This document shows positions 56,201-64,000 of a DNA stretch of 64,000 nt, piece by piece. Source of the stretch: Rhodococcus aetherivorans (lineage in GTDB: Bacteria; Actinomycetota; Actinomycetes; Mycobacteriales; Mycobacteriaceae); NCBI RefSeq assembly GCF_011058165.1, contig NZ_JAALEG010000013.1:40634-104633 (forward strand), written 5' to 3'. Within the stretch, counting starts at the first letter, position 1. Each line of letters begins with the position of its first letter. The notes beneath the pieces were generated by a model. It saw only the letters and a list, made by a program, of their open reading frames with translations, did not search any database and was not told where the DNA came from. Made by a program: the position numbers and the translations under genes.

Positions 56201-58123
56201 GAGGACTTCACGGTCGCCGGCGTCGGCGACATGAGCGGCGACGTGTTCGGCAACGGCATGCTGCTGAGCACCCACATCCGGTTGGTGGCCGCGTTCGACC
56301 ACCGGCACATCTTCCTCGACCCCCACCCGGAGCCCGCCGCCTCGTACGCCGAGCGGCGCCGCCTGTACGACCTGCCCCGCTCGTCGTGGGCCGACTACGA
56401 CGCGGACCTGATCAGCACCGGCGGCGGGGTGTGGGAGCGCTCGCTCAAGTCCGTCCCGCTCAGCCCCCAGGCCCGTAGCGTGCTCGGACTCGACGACGAC
56501 GTCACCGAGCTCTCGCCCCCCGAACTGATCCGCGCCATCCTCCGGGCGCCGGTGGACCTGCTGTGGAACGGGGGGATCGGCACCTACATCAAGGCCGCCA
56601 CCGAAACCGACGCAGACGTCGGCGACAAGGGCAACGACGCGGTCCGCGTCGACGGCGCCACCGTCCGCGCCCGGGTGGTCGGGGAGGGCGGCAACCTCGG
56701 CGTCACCCAGCGCGGCCGCATCGAGTACGCCCGGGCCGGCGGCAAGATCAACACCGACGCGATCGACAACTCCGCCGGTGTCGACTGTTCCGACCACGAG
56801 GTCAACATCAAGATCCTGCTCGACTCGATGGTCACCGCCGGCGCCCTCACGTCCACCGACCGCAACCCGCTGCTCGAATCCATGACCGAGGAGGTCGGGC
56901 GAATCGTTCTGAAGGACAACATGTCCCAGAACAATCTGCTCGGCTACTCCCGCACCGGCGCGCCCACGATGCTCGGGGTGCACCAGCGGCTGATCGCCGA
57001 CCTCGTCGCCGAACGCGGTCTCGACCGTTCCCTCGAGGCACTGCCCGGCGACGCCGAGATCGAGCGGCGCCGCCTCGAAGGGGAGGGACTCACCTCCCCG
57101 GAGCTGTCCACCCTGCTCGCCCACGTCAAGCTCGCACTCGCCGACGACCTGCTCGACACCGACCTGCCCGACAGCGACACCTTCGCCGGCCGGCTGCCCG
57201 GGTACTTCCCGCGGCAACTGCGCGAACCCTTCCGCACCGGCATCAAGTCCCACCCGCTGCGCCGGCAGATCGTCGCGACGATCCTCGCCAACGAGACCGT
57301 CGACAACGGCGGGATCACCTACGTCTACCGGCTCTCGGAGGAGGCCGGCGCGTCGAGCACCGACGCCATCCGCGCCTACGCTGCCGTCACCGAGATCTTC
57401 GGCCTGCCCGGCCTGTGGGCGCGCATCCGCGCGGCCGACACGACCGCGGCCGTCGCCGACGACCTGCTGCTCGAATCGCACCGCGTCCTCGACCGGGCGT
57501 CGCGGTGGCTGCTGTCGAACCGGCCGCAACCCCTGGCCGTCGGTGCCGAGATCAGCCGGTACCGCGCGATGTTCGCGCGGCTCGCGCCGCGCGTGGAGGA
57601 GTGGATGCAGGGCCACCACGTACAGGACCTGAAGGAACGCGCCGAGCCGCTGCTCGCGCGTGGCGCCCCGGAGGAGCTGACGTGGGACGTGTTCCGCCTC
57701 CTCGACCAGTTCCCGCTGCTGGACGTCATCGACATCGCCGACATCGCCGAACGCGACGAGGCCGAGGTCGCCGAGCTGTACTACGCGATGGACGCGCACA
57801 TGGGGATCGACTGGCTGCTGTCCGCGGTCACGGCCCTCGAGCGCGGCGACCGGTGGCACTCGCTGGCCCGGCTCGCCCTGCGCGACGAACTGTACGGTTC
57901 GCTGCGCACGCTCACCCTCGACGTGCTCGGCACCGCCGAACCCGGCGAGAGCACCCGCGAGATGATCGAGGACTGGGAGCTGACCAACGGCTCGCGGCTC
58001 GGGCGGGCGAGGTCGGCGCTCGAGGAGATCTTCCTGTCTGGAAATCTGGACCTCGCGACGCTGTCCGTGGCGGCGCGTCAGGTCAGGAGCATGGTGCGCG
58101 CCGGCGCACCCGACAGGAGGTAG
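53300..58123 (+). CDS. gdh: NAD-specific glutamate dehydrogenase, large (180-kDa) type
   Basis: A 1607-residue enzyme of the GDH-180 class (relative of Rv2476c, about 1620 residues) that oxidises glutamate to 2-oxoglutarate and ammonium with NAD. The N-terminal ~700 residues hold ACT-like regulatory segments; the catalytic core around 780-1150 shows '[22 protein letters not shown]', '[13 protein letters not shown]' and '[17 protein letters not shown]'; a helical C-terminal domain follows. ATG 53300 with GGGAG nine bases upstream is preferred to the two earlier in-frame starts. In mycobacteria this enzyme is inhibited by GarA; that link is not testable here. An apparent 2000-codon antisense frame is a GC artefact. 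Confidence 0.95.
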   Translation: [1607 protein letters not shown]

Positions 58124-58174
58124 GCAGTTGAAGCACGCCGGGGTGGAGCACCGTGGAGCCGCGGGGCCCGCGCA

Positions 58175-58609
58175 GTGAGGGACGCGACCGAGCAGTTCGG
58201 CTTCCACACCGCGGTGGAGGTGCGCTGGTCCGACATGGACGCGTTCCAGCACATCAACCACGCGCGCATGGTCACCCTCCTCGAGGAGGCCCGCATCCCG
58301 TGGCTGTTCGCCGACGGCCGGCCCACCGTGAACCTGCGGGAGGGTGCCGTCATCGCAGACCTGCACGTGCGGTACCGCGGCCAGTTGCGGCACGAGGACA
58401 GCCCGCTGGACGTGCTGATGTGGGTCGAGCAGGTGCGGGCGGTCGACTTCACCATCGGCTACGAGGTCCGGCCCGGCGGCGCGCCCGCCGACGCCACGCC
58501 CTCGGTGGTCGCCTCCACCCAGATCGCGGCGTTCGACATCGGCACCCAGCGGCTGCGCCGGCTCACCGGCCCCGAACGCGAGTACCTGCAGCGGTGGCGT
58601 CGTGGCTGA
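58175..58609 (+). CDS. acyl-CoA thioesterase, 4HBT hotdog family (Rv2475c-like)
   Basis: A 144-residue single-hotdog thioesterase: 'FHTAVEVRWSDMDAFQHINHARMVTLLEEARIPWLF' with the Asp of the 4HBT motif and the usual strand pattern. It corresponds in position to Rv2475c, next to NAD-GDH. The substrate is unknown. GTG 58175 is the first plausible start. The stop overlaps the following gene by eight bases, so they are co-translated. Confidence 0.87.
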   Translation: MRDATEQFGFHTAVEVRWSDMDAFQHINHARMVTLLEEARIPWLFADGRPTVNLREGAVIADLHVRYRGQLRHEDSPLDVLMWVEQVRAVDFTIGYEVRPGGAPADATPSVVASTQIAAFDIGTQRLRRLTGPEREYLQRWRRG

Positions 58610-59306
58610 TTCCCTCAGTGCGGCCGGGACGTCACCCGAACGGTGGCTGCAGGTCCCGGACCCCGCCGACCGCTCCGACCTCGTCGCGTTCCTGACCCGC
58701 GCGGTCCGGCTCGACGAGGCCGCTGTCGTGCGGCTGCGGCAACGCCCCGACGGGCTGCTCTCGGCGTGGGTGAACACCGGGTTCGACGCCCTCGCCGCCC
58801 GGGTGCTGCGCGGCACGATCGCCCCGGCGGACACGACCGTCGCCGCGGACGGGCTGCGCGCGGCCCTCGTCGCCGCCGGCGGCGACGGGATGGACCCGGG
58901 GTGGGCGATGGACTCGGCGTGGCGCGGGGCCCTGCCTCCGGATGCCGGGTACGTCCACCTCGACGACGTCCCCGCCCGCGTCCTCGTGGACCTCGCGCAG
59001 CGCGGCGTCACGCTCAGTCGCGAGCAGGGGCAGGGACCGCCGTCGTCGCTGCTGGCGCAGGAGGTGCTCGAGGTCGCCGGTGGGGGAGAGCGGGCCGGGG
59101 TGCCGATGCGGCTGGTGTTCGCACTCAACGCCATGGGCTTCGTGCCCACGGGCGGTGCCCCCGCGACAGCGGAGATCGACCTCGACCGGATCGACCCGGC
59201 CGAAGTGGTGCGCGTGCGGGCGTCGGCGACATGGCTGCGGCTCGACGCCCGCTACGGATCCGTGTACCTCCGCCGCGGCGGAGGTCTCGGCCTCAGCGTG
59301 CGCTGA
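58602..59306 (+). CDS. conserved hypothetical protein (Rv2474c-like position)
   Basis: A 234-residue cytosolic protein without a recognised domain. Features seen: 'DRSDLVAFLTRAVRLDEAAVVRLRQRPDGLLSAWVNTGFDALAARVLRG' (mixed α/β), a central 'QGPPSSLLAQEVLEVAGGG', and an ending in β-rich 'VVRVRASATWLRLDARYGSVYLRRGG'. No signal peptide or membrane segment. It is coupled to the upstream thioesterase by overlap and occupies the place of Rv2474c, so it is probably a conserved partner of that thioesterase. Overlaps the convergent EamA gene by 14 bases. Confidence 0.75.
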   Translation: MADSLSAAGTSPERWLQVPDPADRSDLVAFLTRAVRLDEAAVVRLRQRPDGLLSAWVNTGFDALAARVLRGTIAPADTTVAADGLRAALVAAGGDGMDPGWAMDSAWRGALPPDAGYVHLDDVPARVLVDLAQRGVTLSREQGQGPPSSLLAQEVLEVAGGGERAGVPMRLVFALNAMGFVPTGGAPATAEIDLDRIDPAEVVRVRASATWLRLDARYGSVYLRRGGGLGLSVR

Positions 59307-60216
59307 CACCGCCGCCGAGATTCCGGCCCAGCAGCGTCAGCGCCGCGACCACGACCACCGTCCCCGCGAGGGCCACCGGGCCGAGCCGCTCGCCGAGCAC
59401 CAGCACACCGAGCACGGCCGCCACCACCGGTTCCGCGAGCGTGAGGGTGGTCACCGCCGCGGGCGACAGCGTGCGCAGGCCGAGCGCGAACAGCAGGTAG
59501 GCGAGCACCGTGGGGACGAGGGCGAGATAGACGACGGTCGTCGCGCCGGCCGCGCTGTCGAGACCGCCCGGCCACTGTGCCAGCAGGATCGCCGCCATGG
59601 GCACCGCCGCCAGCCCGAACATCGCGCCCATCGACGCGGCCGGGGTGGCGCCGCGGCCGAGCAGCGCGGCACCCGCGACGGTGTACGTCGCGTAGCCCAG
59701 GCCGGCCGCAAGCGCGGGCAGGGCCCCGGCCGCGACGGAACCGGCGCCCGCGGAGGTGCCGCCGCCCGATCCGGCGACGATGAGGACGAGCCCGACGACC
59801 GCGATCGCCGTCGACACCGCCCACACGCGGCCGGGGCGGCGCCGGGACACCAGCCACTGCAGCAGCCCGGTGAACGCCGGTCCGGACCCGAGCGCGATCA
59901 TCGTGCCCGCCGCGACGCCCGCGGTCTGCACCGCGGTGAAGAACCCCAGTTGATACATCACCACGCCGCCGGCGCCGAGCAGCGTCGGCAGCCGGCGGCC
60001 CGCCGGGAACAGCGGGCCACGGGCCCGCGCGAACAGCGCGAGCACCGTCCCGGCCAGCACGATGCGGCCCGCCCCGACCGCGACGGCGTCCAACGGGACA
60101 CCGAGCGCACGCGAACCGAGGGCCTGCGCGGTGCCCGTCGTCCCGAACAGGGCGGACGCCGCCAGCACCAGGGCGACCGCGCTCGCCGGCGAGCGGTGTG
60201 CGGTCAGATCAGCCAC
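59293..60216 (-). CDS. EamA/DMT family transporter
   Basis: A 307-residue membrane protein with ten hydrophobic segments in two repeated halves, the EamA (DMT superfamily, RhaT/YdcZ-like) plan: 'ASALFGTTGTAQALG' opens the first half, 'ALAAGLGYATYTVAGAALLGRG' the second, ending 'LGERLGPVALAGTVVVVAALTLLGR'. Exporters of amino acids or metabolites are common in the family. GTG 60216 lies inside the end of aglA (13-base overlap), so it is co-translated with the α-glucosidase. Confidence 0.87.
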   Translation of the reverse strand: MADLTAHRSPASAVALVLAASALFGTTGTAQALGSRALGVPLDAVAVGAGRIVLAGTVLALFARARGPLFPAGRRLPTLLGAGGVVMYQLGFFTAVQTAGVAAGTMIALGSGPAFTGLLQWLVSRRRPGRVWAVSTAIAVVGLVLIVAGSGGGTSAGAGSVAAGALPALAAGLGYATYTVAGAALLGRGATPAASMGAMFGLAAVPMAAILLAQWPGGLDSAAGATTVVYLALVPTVLAYLLFALGLRTLSPAAVTTLTLAEPVVAAVLGVLVLGERLGPVALAGTVVVVAALTLLGRNLGGGVSAR

Positions 60217-61793
60217 GCCGCGCCGTTGCCGGGCAGCTGCCCGTCCACCAGCGGCGCGCTGGACAGGATCACCGTGCCCGGCGGCATCTCCACCGGGTGC
60301 TCGGTGGTGTTGAGGGCGCAGATCAGCCCACCGGAGCGGCGGAACGCCAGGCACCCGGGCGGACTGCCGTACCAGTCCACGTCGGCGCCGTCGAACTCCG
60401 GCCGCCGACGTCGCGCCTCGAGCGCCGCCCGGTACAACGACAGGGTGGACGAGACGTCCTCGAGCTGCGCCTCGACGGTCAGCCCGGCCCACGTGTCCGG
60501 CTGCGGCAGCCACGTCTGCGATGCGCTGGTGAAGCCGAACGGCGGCTGCGTGCCCTCCCACGGCATCGGGACCCGGCACCCGTCCCGGCCGCGGTCGGTG
60601 TGCCCGGACCGCTCCCACACCGGATCCTGCAGCGCGTCCTCGGGCAGGTCGTCGACGTTGGGCAGGCCGAGTTCGGCACCGTTGTAGAGGAAGGCCGCAC
60701 CGGGCAGCGCCAGCTCGACGAGGATCATCGCCCGCGCGCGGTCGCGCCCGAGCGGACCGCCGCCGTAGCGCGTCACCTCACGCTCGATGTCGTGATTGGA
60801 CAGCGTCCACGTCGCGACCCCGCCGCTCGGCGCGACCGCGGCGAGCGACACGTCGATCGCCTCCCGGATCTCGGCGGCATCCCACCGCGCGAGCGCAAGA
60901 TGGAAGTTGAACGCCAGGTGCAGTTCGTCGGGGCGCAGGTACTCCGAGAACAGCACGTGGTCGTGCACCCAGATCTCACCGACGGCCACCGTGTCCGGAT
61001 ACTCGTCGAGCACCGAGCGGATCCGGCGGTGGATGTCGTGGACCTCGGCGTTGTTGAACCGCGGGTCGTCGTCGAAGTGCCGCAGCAGCCGGTTCTGCTC
61101 CCAGTGGTCGAAGTCGGGTAGCCCGCCGGGCTTGGCCATGCCGTGGGCGACGTCGATGCGGAAGCCGTCGATGCCGCGGTCCAGCCAGAACCGCAGGGTC
61201 TTCTCCAGGTCCTCGAACACCTCGTCGTTGCGCCAGTTCAGGTCCGGCTGCTCCGGTGCGAACAGGTGCAGGTACCACTGTCCGGGGGTGCCGTCGGGTT
61301 CGGTCACGCGGGTCCACGCGGGGCCGCCGAACACGCTCGGCCAGTTGTTGGGCGGCAGGTCGCCGTTCGGCCCGCGGCCGTCGCGGAAGTGGTACCGGGC
61401 CCGCTCGGGGCTGTCGGGTGCGGCGACCAGCGCCTCCCGGAACCAGGGATGTTCGGAACTCGTGTGGTTGGGGACCAGGTCCATCATGACGCGGATCCGG
61501 CGGGCGTGGGCGGCCTCGACGAGGGCGTCCAGAGCGGCGAGGTCGCCGAACAGGGGATCGACGTCGCGGGGGTCGGACACGTCGTAGCCGTGGTCGGCCA
61601 TCGGTGAGCGCATCACCGGGTTCAGCCAGATCGCGTCGACCCCCAGCAGCTCCAGGTATCCGAGCTTGTCGCGGATCCCGTCGAGGTCGCCGACGCCGTC
61701 TGCGTTCGAGTCGGCGAACGAGCGGGGGTACACCTGGTAGAAGACGGCGTCCGCCCACCAGCGTTGTGCAGGGGTGCCGGGGGGAGTGCTCAC
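60204..61793 (-). CDS. aglA: GH13 α-glucosidase
   Basis: A 529-residue α-amylase-superfamily hydrolase, probably cytosolic (no signal peptide). Conserved regions: 'VMMDLVPNHTS' (region I), 'GFRIDVAHG' with the nucleophile Asp (II), 'VAVGEIWV' with the acid Glu (III), 'LSNHD' (IV). It cleaves terminal α-1,4 or α-1,6 glucosides or trehalose-like sugars; Rv2471 is the positional relative. No ATG is in frame; GTG 61793 gives the standard start 'VSTPPGTPAQRWWADAVFYQVYPRSFAD'. It lies 55 bases downstream of glbO on the same strand. Confidence 0.9.
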   Translation of the reverse strand: MSTPPGTPAQRWWADAVFYQVYPRSFADSNADGVGDLDGIRDKLGYLELLGVDAIWLNPVMRSPMADHGYDVSDPRDVDPLFGDLAALDALVEAAHARRIRVMMDLVPNHTSSEHPWFREALVAAPDSPERARYHFRDGRGPNGDLPPNNWPSVFGGPAWTRVTEPDGTPGQWYLHLFAPEQPDLNWRNDEVFEDLEKTLRFWLDRGIDGFRIDVAHGMAKPGGLPDFDHWEQNRLLRHFDDDPRFNNAEVHDIHRRIRSVLDEYPDTVAVGEIWVHDHVLFSEYLRPDELHLAFNFHLALARWDAAEIREAIDVSLAAVAPSGGVATWTLSNHDIEREVTRYGGGPLGRDRARAMILVELALPGAAFLYNGAELGLPNVDDLPEDALQDPVWERSGHTDRGRDGCRVPMPWEGTQPPFGFTSASQTWLPQPDTWAGLTVEAQLEDVSSTLSLYRAALEARRRRPEFDGADVDWYGSPPGCLAFRRSGGLICALNTTEHPVEMPPGTVILSSAPLVDGQLPGNGAAWLI

Positions 61794-61848
61794 AGCCACC
61801 CATAGTGCCAAACCGACAGGTGGGCCACGACTCGAACGTGGCCGGCCC

Positions 61849-62241
61849 TCAGATCGGCGAGTTCATCATCGAGTCCGCCGCCATCTCCATGTACGCGATC
61901 AGCTGGCTGCGGTGCTCGTCGTCGAGCGTCTGCGAGTCGATCGACGCGATCGCCGTGTGCATGCAGCGCAGCCAGGCGTCGCGTTCGAGCGGGCCGATCC
62001 GGAACGGGTGGTGACGCATCCGCAGCCGCGGGTGCCCGCGCTCGTCCGAGTAGGTGCGCGGTCCGCCCCAGTACTGCTCGAGGAACATCCGCATGCGCCG
62101 TTCCGCCGGGCCGAGGTCCTCCTCCGGGTACAGCGGGCGGACGATCTCGTCCTCGGCCACTTCCTCGTAGAAGCGCGCCGTGAGCTTGCGGAATGTCTCG
62201 GCGCCGCCGACCGCGTCGTAGAAGGTCTGCTCGTCACTCAT
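61849..62241 (-). CDS. glbO: truncated hemoglobin, group II (trHbO)
   Basis: A 130-residue 2-on-2 globin almost identical in its core to mycobacterial GlbO: '[33 protein letters not shown]' (Tyr of helix B), '[28 protein letters not shown]' (proximal-side His and the conserved Trp), '[15 protein letters not shown]'. It binds O2 and NO and is linked to respiration or detoxification at the membrane. ATG 62241. It is divergent from the HNH endonuclease gene and upstream of aglA. Confidence 0.95.
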   Translation of the reverse strand: MSDEQTFYDAVGGAETFRKLTARFYEEVAEDEIVRPLYPEEDLGPAERRMRMFLEQYWGGPRTYSDERGHPRLRMRHHPFRIGPLERDAWLRCMHTAIASIDSQTLDDEHRSQLIAYMEMAADSMMNSPI

Positions 62242-62415
62242 CAGTTCTGCTCACCGTCCCTCTCGCTCGTCCATTGTGCCGGTTCCGGGAGTGCGCGCCC
62301 CAATCGGACGTCTCCGGCACGGGATGTTCACCTCCGGGACCCGGAAAGTCGTCAGAATCGGCGTGCGACGTGCGTAGATCCGTGGTCCACTTGTGAGCAG
62401 TCTTCCGGAGGTCGT

Positions 62416-63039
62416 ATGAAGCACCGACGCATCGCACATCGACAACTCCCGCCCGCCGACGCCCACAACGGGGCGCCGGGGGCCAACTCCCTGTGTGTCG
62501 TACGCGACGACGCTGTCCCGGACTGGGTCAAACGCCGCGTACTTCTGCTCAACGCCACCTACGAACCGCTCACCGCGCTGCCCGCCCGTCGCGCGGTCGT
62601 GCTCATGGCCGGCGGCAAGGCCGACACCGTGCACGAGGATCCGCTCGGCCCGCTGGTGCGATCCGCGGAATGGGCGGTGCAGATTCCGTGGGTGATCCGG
62701 CTCCGGAGCTTCGTGCACGTGCCGTACCACGCGCGGGTGCCGATGACCCGCGCCGCGCTCATGCACCGCGACCGGAACCGGTGCGCCTACTGTGGCGCCA
62801 AGGCCGAGACCATCGACCACGTGGTCCCGCGCAGCCGCGGCGGTGAACACTCGTGGGAGAACTGCGTGGCGTGCTGCGCGTCGTGCAATCACCGCAAGGC
62901 CGACAAGTTGCTCAGCGAACTCGGCTGGACGCTGCGCGCCGCGCTCGTGCCCCCGAAGGGCCGGCACTGGCGGCTGCTGGCGACGCTGCCGGAGCTGCAT
63001 CCGACCTGGTTGCCGTACCTGGGCGAGGGCGCGGCCTGA
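62416..63039 (+). CDS. HNH endonuclease family protein (Rv2469c-like)
   Basis: A 207-residue protein with an N-terminal α/β half ('VLLLNATYEPLTALPARRAVVLMAGGKAD') and a zinc-HNH module at about 120-165: CAYC, 'IDHVVPRSRGG', CASC, NHRKADK. Such stand-alone HNH proteins are conserved in actinobacteria next to glbO; a DNA-repair or restriction-like nuclease role is assumed but unproven. ATG 62416 is preceded by GGAGG at four bases; the long open frame upstream is not coding. Confidence 0.88.
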   Translation: MKHRRIAHRQLPPADAHNGAPGANSLCVVRDDAVPDWVKRRVLLLNATYEPLTALPARRAVVLMAGGKADTVHEDPLGPLVRSAEWAVQIPWVIRLRSFVHVPYHARVPMTRAALMHRDRNRCAYCGAKAETIDHVVPRSRGGEHSWENCVACCASCNHRKADKLLSELGWTLRAALVPPKGRHWRLLATLPELHPTWLPYLGEGAA

Positions 63040-63090
63040 TCCCCGTCGCCGCAAGTCGGGGCAAGCGCGCCGGGATCGCACATGCTGGGC

Positions 63091-63096
63091 TACCGT
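63091..63096 (+). promoter_or_regulatory. -10 element of the small membrane protein gene
   Basis: TACCGT followed by seven bases and the GTG at 63104, indicating a leaderless transcript. Confidence 0.5.
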
Positions 63097-63103
63097 TTGC
63101 GAT

Positions 63104-63367
63104 GTGAGCATTCTCGAGACAACCCTCATATTCGTTGCCATCCCGGTGGCGATCATCGTGATACTCGGGGTCTTCTCCGTCTTCACGAAGCCGGTTCCGG
63201 GCACGCGGCCCGCCGAGTACAAGCTCGGGGACAAGTGGGACCACGATCCGATGCTGTGGAGCGCGGTCGACGAGGTCACCACGCACGGCCACCACGGTGG
63301 GCATCATGAACTCGTCGCCGGCGCGCCGGTCGACCCGATCGGAGGTAGGGCAAGTGGCAAGTGGTGA
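63104..63367 (+). CDS. small single-span membrane protein with His-rich tail
   Basis: An 87-residue protein: transmembrane segment at residues 5-27 ('TLIFVAIPVAIIVILGVFSVF'), a charged cytosolic or external part 'PAEYKLGDKWDHDPMLWSAVDEVTTH' and a histidine cluster HGHHGGHHE near residue 65. It matches in position and type the small gene between the HNH protein and the DUF5130 protein in mycobacteria (Rv2468A, as I recall). A leaderless GTG start is supported by the -10 at 63091. It overlaps the next gene by 14 bases. Confidence 0.78.
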   Translation: MSILETTLIFVAIPVAIIVILGVFSVFTKPVPGTRPAEYKLGDKWDHDPMLWSAVDEVTTHGHHGGHHELVAGAPVDPIGGRASGKW

Positions 63368-63830
63368 CGTGATGCACAGCCGGACGGCTGTGGCTCCCGC
63401 GGAACTGCCGTACGGTGCGGCGCTGACGGCGAGTGGCCGGATCTCCCGGACCCGCCCCCTCGACGGCCTGTTCGAGGGCCCGCCGTTCCGCGACCGCGAC
63501 ATGATCGCTCTCGACGATGCGCTCACCGAGGCCACCCGGGCGACGAAGGTGCGCTTCAACGTCTACGTCGCGGACGCCACCGACCCGGCGGCAACCACCG
63601 ACGCGGTGTTCCCGACCACGCCGGAGGCGCCGAACTCGGTGCTCATCGCCGTGTACCCGAACCAGCGCTCCATCGAGATCCGCAGCGGCCGCGGCGTCGC
63701 GGACCGCGTCGACAACCGGGTCACGCAGCTCGGCGTGACCGCCGCGATCTCGTCGTTCGGGCAGGGCGACCTGATCGACGGCATCGTCAGCGCAATCCGC
63801 GTCATGGCGAACGCGATCACCGCGCCGTAG
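63354..63830 (+). CDS. DUF5130 (TPM-like) domain protein, Rv2468c-like
   Basis: A 158-residue soluble protein. 'RDRDMIALDDALTEATRATKVRFNVYVADATDPA', 'PNSVLIAVYPNQRSIEIRSGRGVADRVDNR' and 'GDLIDGIVSAIRVMANAI' give the α/β layout of TPM-type domains, to which I relate DUF5130. No enzymatic role is established. GTG 63354 has GGAGG eight bases before it; an earlier in-frame ATG is unsupported. Coupled by overlap to the small membrane protein, suggesting the two act together at the membrane. Confidence 0.75.
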   Translation: MASGDVMHSRTAVAPAELPYGAALTASGRISRTRPLDGLFEGPPFRDRDMIALDDALTEATRATKVRFNVYVADATDPAATTDAVFPTTPEAPNSVLIAVYPNQRSIEIRSGRGVADRVDNRVTQLGVTAAISSFGQGDLIDGIVSAIRVMANAITAP

Positions 63831-63924
63831 TTCCCTTCGCCTCTGTGGCCGAATGTCACATCACGTCGATCGGGGCTGACTCAGGTGGTCCATGCGACAC
63901 GCTCCCTGACCAGGGGAGATGTCA

Positions 63925-64000
63925 GTGGGTCGAGCAGCACGAGAGGCGAAGAAGGCTAGGTTCTTCGCCATGCGCATGACGAAGGTGTCGATCGCCAAGG
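63925..64000 (+). CDS. start of an unidentified gene (3' end outside window)
   Basis: GTG 63925 (or in-frame ATG 63919) with GGGGAG six bases before the GTG opens a frame to the window edge: 'VGRAAREAKKARFFAMRMTKVSIAK', a basic N-terminus. Too short to assign. The spacing after the DUF5130 gene (about 95 bases) allows a separate promoter, but none is clear. Confidence 0.45.
   Translation, partial: MGRAAREAKKARFFAMRMTKVSIAK

Noticed and set aside
53135..59149. A 2004-codon open frame on the minus strand opposite gdh
   Set aside because: Its translation is Arg/Gly/His/Val-rich low complexity, it mirrors the third-codon GC bias of gdh, and gdh has clear family motifs. GC-driven shadow frame.

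Overview
This is a GC-rich stretch of an actinobacterial (mycolic-acid-type) chromosome, most likely Rhodococcus or a close relative. The evidence is the GC-rich third codon position, frequent GTG starts, leaderless promoters and gene orders I recall from Mycobacterium tuberculosis. Examples are orn–tRNA-His near an LdtMt2-type L,D-transpeptidase, a Rv3230c/DesA3-type reductase-desaturase pair, and ettA–thioesterase–NAD-GDH–thioesterase–aglA–glbO–HNH–small membrane protein–DUF5130. I see no insertion sequence, phage, plasmid or CRISPR signature. All assignments come from reading the sequence; nothing was searched.

Layout. 1-4.2 kb: the end of an L,D-transpeptidase, a dienelactone hydrolase, a mycofactocin-type SDR, and a divergent TetR–hemerythrin–SRPBCC operon. 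4.3-8.5 kb: tRNA-Lys, LdtMt2-like lipoprotein, a selenium-binding-protein (methanethiol oxidase) homologue with a His-rich insert, tRNA-His, orn. 8.6-18.6 kb: HerA-like ATPase, a PadR–fadH–SDR operon, an Atg22-like permease, a thioesterase with divergent TetR, a GDSL hydrolase and an epoxide-hydrolase-like enzyme. 18.6-22 kb: FabR/DesT-like regulator divergent from a ferredoxin reductase–desaturase–small protein operon, with a perfect operator. 22-27.4 kb: gdhA, then a GntR regulator divergent from lactate permease plus FAD-dependent D-lactate/glycolate dehydrogenase.

27.5-36.7 kb: P1B-5-type metal ATPase with a hemerythrin tail, SRPBCC and membrane proteins, a trehalose-6-phosphatase–GH65 phosphorylase fusion, small proteins, NUDIX and SDR. 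Two candidate DosR-like boxes lie here. tRNA-Arg follows. 37.7-46.6 kb: a form I (true) aerobic CO dehydrogenase operon coxM-S-L-F-D-E. The active-site motif AYACSFR is present, and the XdhC-like maturation protein carries a YHS metal-binding tail. A CopD–CtaG copper membrane protein comes next. 47.5-51 kb: three tandem secreted lipases. 51-64 kb: the conserved ettA-to-DUF5130 block.

How the parts fit: the window encodes use of trace and organic substrates (CO, lactate, unsaturated acyl-CoA, glutamate by two different dehydrogenases, trehalose/α-glucosides, extracellular esters). Around these sit metal and redox handling genes (hemerythrins, P1B-5 ATPase, CopD/CtaG, truncated hemoglobin) and cell-wall 3-3 cross-linking. 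The strongest leads are the CoxF–YHS fusion, the ATPase–hemerythrin fusion with a nearby DosR-like motif, the OtsB–GH65 fusion, the lipase triplet, and several perfect operators.
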